From: JBKQWK01 sp052139595
GTDB taxonomy: Bacteria; Actinomycetota; Thermoleophilia; UBA2241
Reading direction: 5' to 3'
DNA length: 6,116 nucleotides
NCBI GenBank assembly: GCA_052139595.1
Contig: JBKQWK010000206.1
Span: forward strand, 1-6,116
Positions 1-5,523 of this stretch are shown piece by piece. The position numbers and the translations under genes are program-made. The stretch's first letter is position 1. Each line of letters opens with the position of its first letter. The notes beneath the pieces were generated by a model. That model was not told the origin of the DNA, did no database searches, and worked only from the letters and a program-made list of their open reading frames with translations.

Positions 1-1
1 T

Positions 2-355
2 CTAGGACGATGTGCCAAGAGTGATATGCGGATCATTGTGGAAACGCCATGTTGAGTTCGCCCGTGAAGCTCCAAAGGAATTCGTAAGCGTATCCGGGCT
101 AATGCTGGCCATAAGTCTTGGCACCAACCTCGCGCGAAACTCAGGCGGGAATTTGCGCCCCTGCGGCATACCTTCGACGCTCTCGCCAAGGACGTCCACA
201 GTTGCTTCGAACCGCCGGCGGTGTAGACCCGCGACCAGACTCAGCGCTTCTGCCAACGCAATGCCACCCACATAAAGGGCGCGTAGACGGCGCGTGACCG
301 AACCAGGCACCAAAGGCTCCGACTGAGCAACCACTTTGGGGCCGCGCAGACGCAT
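2..355 (-). pseudogene. Proline dehydrogenase remnant, N-terminal piece only
   Basis: Proline dehydrogenase is a flavoenzyme that oxidises proline to pyrroline-5-carboxylate. Only its N-terminal segment is recognisable here. Reading from the in-frame ATG at 355, the stretch YVGGIALAEALSLVAGL followed by an ATVDVLGES block (about 176-275) lines up without gaps with the family pattern FVAGE-x-(I/L)-x3-A-(I/L), then LD-x-LGE, as I remember it from the Deinococcus enzyme. The preceding basic stretch (VTRRLRAL) also fits the family N-terminus. After LGES the similarity stops. The frame runs on through sequence I cannot place and ends at TAG (2-4), about 118 codons in all, against roughly 300 for a complete enzyme. 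No later ProDH barrel motifs or FAD-binding residues are visible; the weak SISPDTLT stretch could be a worn strand but is not convincing. The ATG has only a poor ribosome-binding site. I infer a decayed or truncated gene. A chance resemblance is possible but less likely given the ungapped run. Confidence 0.5.
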
Positions 356-555
356 CTCTGACGCATTTACTGTCGCCCCACCTGCCGCTACGCGGCCGCA
401 TGCTCGCATACTGGCCCGCTGTGGCGTGAAGCACGGCATCGGCGGTGTGCCATCCAGTTCTGATAGAGGCGGAAACCACATCCCCCCAGAATGATGATCT
501 CCCCAAGTTCGCACCGAACATCCACCCCCGTTGGATCACGACGCAACGCGCGCTT

Positions 556-584
556 ATCATGAGAAGCATTACGCTTATTGTCAA
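556..584 (-). promoter_or_regulatory. Candidate sigma-70 promoter reading leftwards
   Basis: On the minus strand there is a perfect -35 box TTGACA (plus positions 579-584), a 17-base spacer and a CATGAT -10 box (556-561, four of six matches). The spacer is AT-richer than its surroundings and contains a short AAGC/GCTT inverted repeat. Transcription would start near 549 and run into the ProDH remnant. No intact gene lies downstream inside the window, so this may be an orphan promoter of a lost or decayed gene. It was identified by eye only. Confidence 0.4.
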
Positions 585-629
585 GAAGCAGCACTGCCTC
601 TCTAGAAAGAGGCTGGTCGTCAAGCGGTA

Positions 630-1072
630 ACGTCTGCCCGGCCCGTCGGACCGCGGGCTCGATGGTGAGTAACGCTTATCTCTCTGTCACCTCTTTGGAT
701 GGAAGATCAGGTCTGATGTGAGCTTGCTCCGGTGGCCCACAACTCATAAGCGGGCCGTCGACGCGACCAGAGGCAAGACAGGATCTGCCGGAGCAAACGC
801 TCGGCAACGGGTGAGCATGTACCGGATCGCCTCGGTCAATTTGCGGGCGCCGAGATGTAAGCGACCTTTGGTGCTGGACTCAATGCGAACTCGATCAAGG
901 TCCGCCTCGTCATGCGTCGTGTCTTACGCCATGGTGTCGCCGACGTGGCAGCCTCGACGCACCGGACAACGTGACCTATTTCGTCAGCAAAAAGGACATA
1001 TAAGGTGGTACAAATTGAGCGCTGCCGACGAGTTGCCGACGCCCTACCGGACACGATAAAGAATCCCACGGC
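630..1072. other. Gene-poor stretch, no convincing coding region
   Basis: I see no intact gene here. Short open frames exist on both strands but lack plausible starts or family motifs. The most protein-like is a minus-strand frame at 744-923 (59 codons, containing RVRIESSTKGRLHLGARKL). It has no ATG, GTG or TTG start before its homology-like part and is preceded by an in-frame TAA at 924-926, so at most it is debris of a longer gene I do not recognise. A GC-rich imperfect hairpin (GCCCG/CGGGC arms, 636-658) sits near the left end without a T run. No tRNA, rRNA, CRISPR or insertion-sequence ends were found. Confidence 0.5.
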
Positions 1073-1089
1073 AGCCCTCGCCGAGGACT
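1073..1089 (-). terminator. Weak hairpin at the end of the restriction-modification gene
   Basis: On the minus strand AGTCCTC-GGC-GAGGGCT folds into a 7-bp stem (one G-T pair) with a 3-base loop. It begins within the TGA stop codon of the restriction-modification gene. There is no T run directly after it, only a TTCTTTAT stretch about nine bases further on. It could help end transcription, but a classical intrinsic terminator is not shown. Confidence 0.25.
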
Positions 1090-3911
1090 CAGAGCAGTGA
1101 GTCCGCCTCAGCGCTACGCGTCAGATTGAGTTCCAGCAGGCGGGCAAGGACGCCATCATCATCGAGGGGATAGGGCCAGCCGTAGGCGGCGTGCACAGCG
1201 TTGTCGAGACGCTCGTGCGCCTGCGTGAGCCACGTCGGCCGCGCGTTGTAGAGGTTGGTGAGCGTGCGCTTCGCGAGCTCGCCCGGCGCTACCTGGGGTG
1301 GGTTCAGCCAGCCGACGCGCAGAGCGTCGAGCTCGCGAGCCGCCTCTGCCACCGCACGCAGTGCTTCCGCCGACGGCTCGGCGGGGAAGGGAAAGGTTTC
1401 GAAGGTCGAGGTCGGCGTGTAGCGGAAGCCGGACTCGACCTCGCGCAACTGCGTGCCGAGGCCGCGCGCCCACACCTCGTGCACGCGTGAATGCAGCACG
1501 CCGAAGAAGTAGTCGTCGTTGCGGGCGAAGACGATGAGCTGATGATCAGGCAGTGTCCCCTGCGGCAGCCAGACGAAGAGCCGATGCTTGGTTACCGTCG
1601 GCGTCGCAATGTAGCGCTCAAGGTCAGCCAAGGCGCGGCGCATCTCCGTGCGCGGCTCGACATGCAACCACCAGCGCTCAGCATAGGCGGCGCGGTTGTT
1701 CGTCATCCTCGTCGCCATTACGTTTTCTCTCACGTACTCAAACGGGCCCTCGTAGAGTGCCGCCTGCTGCAGCGGCATGTCGGTGCCGAAGTCGATGATC
1801 CACATGTCGCGCGAGCGGCGGGTCACGTCGAGGCCGTTGACCCAGGGGCGCACGACGTCATGGTTGCTGCGTCCGTCGGGGTTTGGCATCGCCAAGAGGT
1901 GGGCGGCGACCTCGGCGGCGATATCGAAGGCACCGCCCTTGGTGTCACCCATGAAGGCCAGGCCGCGGTTTTCGGATAACCGCTTGACGACGGTCAGGTC
2001 GATACCGCTGGTCAGGTTGGCGTTGATCGTCGGCACCGATCGGCCGTTTAGGTAGCGCTCTTGCTCCGTGCCATCGTCAAAGCCGACGAAGGAGATGTGT
2101 ACGGCGGCGCCGTCGAGCACCCAGGGTTCGTCGGCCCAAGCGAGAAAGATGTCGCCGCTTGCCTTGAGGCGCTCAAGGATGCGACGATTGGCGCCGCCGC
2201 GAATGCCCTGCGTTGCCAGTAGCCCGACCCGCGCGACTGCGCCTGCCTCAACCAGGGCGCGCGCCTTCTCGTGCCAGTAGCAGACGAAGTCAGCCTCGCG
2301 CGGCACGCGGCCCTCATACACTGCAAAGAGGGCCGCGACGTAGTCATCGCCCAAGTTTGCGCGCAGCAGTTTGCCACCGAGGAAGGGTGGGTTACCGATG
2401 ATCACCGTTGCGCCTGGCCATTCGGCCTCGAGCGGGTTCTGCGGATCGCTGAAGTCAAGCAGGGCGTCACGTTGCTCGATCGTGTCGAGCGGTTTGAGAA
2501 TCGGCTCGCGCGCATAGGCGAAGCCGTTAGCGAGCATCCACTGGATCTCGCCGATCCAGATGACGACGCGGGCCAGCTCGGCGGCGTACGAATTCACTTC
2601 GATACCGAGCACCGCCTGCGGACCGATCTGGGGAAACTGTAGCGGGATGTTCAGTGTCAGCGATGCCCACAAAACCGCCTCGCGCTCTAAGTCTTTGAGG
2701 GCCAGCAGGGCGAGGTAGAGGAAGTTGCCTGAGCCGCAGGCAGGATCGAGGACGCGCACGGCGCGCAGTCGGTCGAGGAAGGCATTAAAGACCGCGAGCG
2801 GGTTCTTTGCCGCCGGCGTCCGCGCCGTCACTGTCTTACCTGCAGCAAGCAGGGCTTCGATGTTGGCCCTGGTAGCCGCGAAGTCGCGCTGTAGCGGTAC
2901 CAGCAGCACCGGCTCAATCAGGCGCATGATCGAGGCGCGGTCGGTGTAGTGGGCGCCGAGCTGGGTGCGCTTATCCGGATCGAGGCCACGCTCGAAGAGG
3001 GTGCCGAAGATGGCCGGCTCGACCTGCGCCCAATCGAGGCGTGAGACGCGCTCGATAAGGGTGATCTCCTCACGCGTGAGCGGTAAGACGGCGGCGCTAT
3101 CGAAGAGGCCGCCGTTAAACCAGTCGATGCGGTCGACGCCAAAGAGGCCGCCCTTGTCGGCCATCTTGGTGAAGAGATCGTGCAGGCCACCGGAGAACAC
3201 GGCGGGGTCGCTACGCGCGCCCTCGGCAAGCCGGCCGAGAAGATTGGCCGGCAAGAGGCCGGCATCCTCGGCGAACATGCAAAAGAGCAGCTTGTCGAGG
3301 AAGTGAGCGACCTCGTGCGCCTCATAGCCGCGGGCGCGCAGGCGTTCGGCCAGCGAGGCAAACTCTCTCGCTGCTGCGGCGGTCAGCTCATCGCGTGTCG
3401 TGTCCGGTCTCAACTCCTGCGGATCGTGCATGACCGCGCGCAGCAGTCGCAAGGGTTGGGCGGGATCAGAGCGAAGACGTTTGAGATCGAAGGCGTAGAC
3501 GTTCGCCGGTGTGTTCGTAAAGTTCGTGTGGATCTCGAAGCGGTCGAGATCACAGACGATCAGTAGCGGTGGGTTATCGAGCGCCTCGCGGTACTGCAAT
3601 AGCTGCTTGTAGGCGGCCTTTAAGTCTTTGTGCTTGCCTTTGTACTCCCAGGCGAAGTAGCCGCGTTTCCAGACGTCGGCAAAGCCATCGCCACCGAGGG
3701 TCTTCTCGGCACCTTTTTCAAAGGCATACTCAGTGCCGATCGCATCGGCCTCGTTTGGGGTCGCTACGCCGAGCATGCGGCAGAGGTCGATAAAGTGCTC
3801 CTGGGCGGCGGCGCGCTCAGTGCGCTGATTACCTTCCCACTTGCGGGCGAACTCGCTCGGTGTCAGCTCGCGAGGCACGGCTTCAGGGGCACGCCGACGT
3901 TTGATCGCCAA
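1089..3911 (-). CDS. MmeI-like (type IIL/IIG) single-chain restriction-modification enzyme
   Basis: One 940-residue chain should both cut DNA and methylate adenine at a short asymmetric site; MmeI itself has 919 residues. The N-terminal nuclease has D79-x9-E89-Y-K91 (GFADV, then WEYKGK), the same D-x9-ExK spacing as MmeI. A helical spacer spans about 173-300. The gamma-class N6-adenine methyltransferase shows motif X (LGAHYTD, 318-324), motif I (DPACGSGNF, 389-397), GIEVN (436-440) and catalytic motif IV (NPPF, 507-510). The target-recognition region is about 610-840, ending with RYTPTSTFETFPFP, followed by a helical C-terminus. All catalytic residues are intact, so it is probably active. The start is TTG at 3911. 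No in-frame ATG, GTG or TTG lies between it and the upstream TGA, the next Met is residue 46, and family proteins begin just before the xTPSEFxxKW stretch. The nearest purine-rich ribosome site (AAGGGAG) is about 21 bases away. It has no operon partners. PglX and DrmMI are distant relatives, but their companion genes are absent. Confidence 0.88.
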   Translation of the reverse strand: MAIKRRRAPEAVPRELTPSEFARKWEGNQRTERAAAQEHFIDLCRMLGVATPNEADAIGTEYAFEKGAEKTLGGDGFADVWKRGYFAWEYKGKHKDLKAAYKQLLQYREALDNPPLLIVCDLDRFEIHTNFTNTPANVYAFDLKRLRSDPAQPLRLLRAVMHDPQELRPDTTRDELTAAAAREFASLAERLRARGYEAHEVAHFLDKLLFCMFAEDAGLLPANLLGRLAEGARSDPAVFSGGLHDLFTKMADKGGLFGVDRIDWFNGGLFDSAAVLPLTREEITLIERVSRLDWAQVEPAIFGTLFERGLDPDKRTQLGAHYTDRASIMRLIEPVLLVPLQRDFAATRANIEALLAAGKTVTARTPAAKNPLAVFNAFLDRLRAVRVLDPACGSGNFLYLALLALKDLEREAVLWASLTLNIPLQFPQIGPQAVLGIEVNSYAAELARVVIWIGEIQWMLANGFAYAREPILKPLDTIEQRDALLDFSDPQNPLEAEWPGATVIIGNPPFLGGKLLRANLGDDYVAALFAVYEGRVPREADFVCYWHEKARALVEAGAVARVGLLATQGIRGGANRRILERLKASGDIFLAWADEPWVLDGAAVHISFVGFDDGTEQERYLNGRSVPTINANLTSGIDLTVVKRLSENRGLAFMGDTKGGAFDIAAEVAAHLLAMPNPDGRSNHDVVRPWVNGLDVTRRSRDMWIIDFGTDMPLQQAALYEGPFEYVRENVMATRMTNNRAAYAERWWLHVEPRTEMRRALADLERYIATPTVTKHRLFVWLPQGTLPDHQLIVFARNDDYFFGVLHSRVHEVWARGLGTQLREVESGFRYTPTSTFETFPFPAEPSAEALRAVAEAARELDALRVGWLNPPQVAPGELAKRTLTNLYNARPTWLTQAHERLDNAVHAAYGWPYPLDDDGVLARLLELNLTRSAEADSLL

Positions 3912-4241
3912 TGGGCATAGCTTGCACCGGCACTCCCTTCGCCTCGCAAACCGGGGCGACGTTTGCTCTCACTTCTTGAGAGAGGATGCTATACCACTCG
4001 CCAGACGGACGGCATCGCCACGGCAATGGGCGTGCAAGCGCATCGGCAGCTGGCGACGGGGGCTGCTAAAGGACTGCATGCGACCTGTCGGGCGCAACGA
4101 GTGTTGGCCGTTGTTGCCCACGTTGCGTCTGCCCCCAGGTCGATAGTAGTGCGAGGAGAACCTTGGGGTATAGCCTTGGTCTGCTTTTTCAGCGTGTCTC
4201 ATGGTCAGGGCCAAAAAATACAGTTGACGGGGGGTCATGCC
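3912..4241. other. Divergent intergenic spacer
   Basis: These 330 bases separate the leftward restriction-modification gene from the rightward zinc-ribbon gene and must hold both promoters. The zinc-ribbon frame stays open upstream to 3963, but that extension shows no domain and is probably not translated. Besides the inverted repeat at 3966-3982, I see TATAGC-like hexamers at 3988-3993 (minus) and 4169-4174 (plus) without good -35 partners. A TTGACG at 4224-4229 lies too close to the zinc-ribbon start to serve as its promoter. No RNA gene is visible. Confidence 0.4.
3966..3982. promoter_or_regulatory. Inverted repeat upstream of the restriction-modification gene
   Basis: CTCTCA-CTTCT-TGAGAG is a perfect 6-bp inverted repeat with a 5-base centre, lying 55-71 bases upstream of the TTG start of the restriction-modification gene. 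A TATAGC hexamer on the minus strand (3988-3993) sits just upstream of it and could be a -10 box, which would put the repeat over the transcription start, as an operator might be. No convincing -35 box accompanies it and no regulator gene is in the window, so the role is a guess. Confidence 0.25.
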
Positions 4242-4736
4242 GTGCCGTTCTGCCGCCAGTGTGGAGCGTCCATAGATGAGGACGCTAAGTTCTGCCCTCA
4301 GTGTGCCGCGCCGGTAAGTGGCCTCGCCACCCCCGCACCTCCCGCCCAAGCGGCCCCGCCGCCCACGCCTCCTGCAGCGCCGACCCCGCCCATTGCGCCC
4401 GTGGGCGCGGCACCGACCAAGCTGCGCTACAACCCCACCCTCGCGGCCGCCAAGGCGAAGCAAGCAGCCGGTCGCCGGTTGAACTCAGCGGAGCGTCTGG
4501 AACTCATGAATGACGCTGAGGCGCACGGCCAGAAGGTGTCCGCCCTCGACAAGACAGCCGCCACGCTGAACGCTCTGGGCAAGGGTAGCTGCTCGCTTGG
4601 CTGTTCCTTCGTGATCCTGCTGGTGGCGATCGCGGCCATCGCCGCTGCCTTGCACACGTCTTTCTGGGTCGTGTTCATCGTGTTAGTCGTCGTGATTGTC
4701 GCCGGCGTCGTCGCAGTGATAATCAAGCGAAGGTGA
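4242..4736 (+). CDS. Zinc-ribbon membrane protein of unknown function
   Basis: This 164-residue protein has three parts. The N-terminal zinc ribbon has C4-x2-C7-x10-C18-x2-C21 (MPFCRQCGA, then FCPQC), the zinc_ribbon_2/DUF7577-like type common at bacterial N-termini. A disordered Pro/Ala-rich linker (about 24-58) and a charged, probably helical cytoplasmic stretch (about 60-112) follow. Two hydrophobic segments (about 122-137 and 141-161) then form a hairpin in the membrane, ending in the positive tail KRR, so both ends probably lie in the cytoplasm. The start is GTG at 4242, preceded by the G-rich ribosome site GGGGGG about seven bases away. A nearer ATG at 4237 is in the wrong frame and stops after 12 codons. 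The frame is open further upstream, but homologous proteins begin right at MxFCxxCG. Such proteins are widespread and mostly uncharacterised. It is not co-directional with either neighbour, and nothing ties it to the defence gene. Confidence 0.8.
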   Translation: MPFCRQCGASIDEDAKFCPQCAAPVSGLATPAPPAQAAPPPTPPAAPTPPIAPVGAAPTKLRYNPTLAAAKAKQAAGRRLNSAERLELMNDAEAHGQKVSALDKTAATLNALGKGSCSLGCSFVILLVAIAAIAAALHTSFWVVFIVLVVVIVAGVVAVIIKRR

Positions 4737-4771
4737 TGCTGATTCAGTCAGGTGTCGCGTCAAGAGTAATA

Positions 4772-5107
4772 TCAAGCCGACTTCAGGTGGGCCGCGCTTC
4801 GCTGAGTGGGGGTCGTCACCGAGTCGCTCGGTGGCTTGACCTGAACGGCGCCACGAGCAGGCAACTGCCCCGGGAATGGGTCGGGTGCGTTTGCCTTGTC
4901 GCGCTGATTTGCGAGAAAGAAACCGCCGTCAGGGATGCCGGCGCCAGTGTTGGCCAGGTTGATCAGGCAACGCACCCTGGGCTTGAGCGTGTGACCAACG
5001 CTGGTTAAGAGGGTTGCCAAGGCGCCGTAGCCTGACGTCTCGGGCACTGCCGCGCCAGAGGCGCGGATGGCCGAGAGTACGGCGAGAAAGGCTTCGACGG
5101 GATCCAT
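4772..5107 (-). pseudogene. N-terminal stump of a second restriction-methylase
   Basis: This frame encodes 111 residues from the ATG at 5107, which has GAGG six bases upstream; another in-frame ATG at 5119 lacks one. It matches the N-terminal nuclease domain of a family of very large single-chain restriction-methyltransferase proteins (type IIG/ISP-like). Visible blocks are VEAFLAVLSAIRASGAA, then PETSGYGAL, LKPRVRCLINL, GAGIPDGGFF and GQLPARGAVQVK, all in family order. PD of PDGG and K of QVK fit a PD-(D/E)xK nuclease, but the family Glu is Gln here (CAG for GAG), which should kill cutting. Similarity ends at residue 92-97, where relatives continue towards a GEQVxxYW block, and the frame stops at 4772. 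Family members are around a thousand residues, so the methylase and recognition parts are gone. The 3' neighbour is the convergent zinc-ribbon gene, 35 bases away, so no room is left for the rest. Family assignment is from memory of the motifs. Confidence 0.6.
4817..4833. repeat. Hairpin at the point where restriction-methylase homology ends
   Basis: CACCGAG-TCG-CTCGGTG is a perfect 7-bp inverted repeat with a 3-base loop. It covers the codons (PPSDSV) at which the restriction-methylase stump loses its family similarity. There is no T run on either strand, so it is not a standard terminator. It may mark the deletion or rearrangement junction, or may simply be a GC-rich coincidence. Confidence 0.5.
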
Positions 5108-5128
5108 TACGGGCCTCATGGACGGGAC

Positions 5129-5350
5129 GTGGGATACGACACGAAGCTTAACTCACTGAAGGTAATACTCGCCATCGAGTATCTCCAACAATGCTCCATA
5201 CTCGTGACCGTCAATACCAGCCTTGTCTATCACACATCCGGCTGTTACTTGGTCCGTAGGTCGAAGTCCCAACTCCAGTACCACGACAATCCGGCTTCCC
5301 CGGGCCTGCGCGGGAAACGACCGTGTAAGATTTGCAACCCGCCGACTTGA
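5129..5350 (+). CDS. Small protein with Ada-like zinc-binding motif, possibly a fragment
   Basis: This 73-residue frame starts at GTG and ends at TGA. Residues 33-72 contain VYHTSGCYLVRRSKS and end in RPCKICNPP, giving H35-x3-C39-x26-C66-x2-C69. That spacing equals the zinc site of the Ada DNA-repair protein (C-x3-C-x26-C-x2-C), with His for the first Cys, as in the Ada-like zinc-binding domains found alone or at the C-terminus of secreted nucleases. The final PCxxCxP signature is typical. Residues 1-30 carry no motif. A second GTG at residue 26 would give a minimal 48-residue domain, but neither start has a strong ribosome site. There is no signal peptide and no nuclease part. It may be a free-standing zinc protein or the torn-off end of a longer one. 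The base composition is less GC-rich than its neighbours, hinting at transfer. An opposite-strand frame overlaps it but has no motif. Confidence 0.55.
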   Translation: MGYDTKLNSLKVILAIEYLQQCSILVTVNTSLVYHTSGCYLVRRSKSQLQYHDNPASPGLRGKRPCKICNPPT

Positions 5351-5498
5351 CGCTGAGGGACGCCGACTGGCCGAAGAGGGCACCAGACTACCAAACCTGT
5401 CGGGCGGCCAAAACTGGCTGCACAGGGCGCCGTCGCCGACGCAGTGCCACCAGATGATCGGCAACGTAAGCGCTCGCCGACTGGCGATCGCCTCTCAT
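5351..5498. other. Intergenic stretch with a short direct repeat and a palindrome
   Basis: No gene is visible between the Ada-like frame and the sigma gene. The 11-mer CGCCGACTGGC occurs twice in direct orientation (5361-5371 and 5475-5485). The second copy runs into the 10-base palindrome GGCGATCGCC (5483-5492). Neither has a known function here. Confidence 0.35.
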
Positions 5499-5522
5499 CC
5501 GATCCGCCCCGGCGCAGATCGA
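5499..5522 (-). terminator. Hairpin directly after the sigma-factor stop codon
   Basis: On the minus strand, two bases after TAA, GATCTGC and GCGGATC arms pair around a GCCGGG loop. Extension by one C-G and one T-G pair gives a 9-bp stem with two G-T pairs. There is no T run after it. Its place fits a transcript end for the sigma gene, but the missing T run makes it a weak intrinsic terminator. Confidence 0.35.
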
Positions 5523-5523
5523 T

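Noticed and set aside
614..665. tRNA-like D-arm sequence (GTCAAGCGGTAACG) followed by a GC-rich hairpin
   Set aside because: No acceptor stem closes and the GGGCTCGA segment does not pair into a T-arm.
664..675. GGTGAGTAACGC, identical to a conserved 16S rRNA segment
   Set aside because: Only 12 bases match and the flanks do not resemble 16S rRNA.
718..1059. Plus-strand open frame of 113 codons
   Set aside because: Arg/Ser-rich composition without domain or good ribosome site. It looks like chance in GC-rich DNA.
1005..1100. Plus-strand GTG frame of 31 codons ending over the restriction gene's stop codon
   Set aside because: Short, without homology I can recognise and overlapping the intact gene on the other strand.
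1089..3911. BREX PglX or DISARM methylase
   Set aside because: The N-terminal D-x9-ExK nuclease and the 940-residue length fit MmeI better, and none of the partner genes of those systems are nearby.
3963..4241. Upstream extension of the zinc-ribbon frame
   Set aside because: It shows no domain, while the GTG at 4242 has a G-rich ribosome site and gives the family-typical MPFCRQCG start.
5153..5464. Minus-strand open frame of 103 codons with a protein-like C-terminal half
   Set aside because: It overlaps the plus-strand frame that carries an exact Ada-type zinc motif, and its own N-terminal half shows no motif and a composition unlike a protein. I take it as a shadow, though the plus-strand call is itself only moderate.
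5483..5492. GCGATCGC palindrome resembling cyanobacterial HIP1 (also at about 4625)
   Set aside because: Two copies in six kilobases of GC-rich DNA are not enough, and the sigma factor does not look cyanobacterial.
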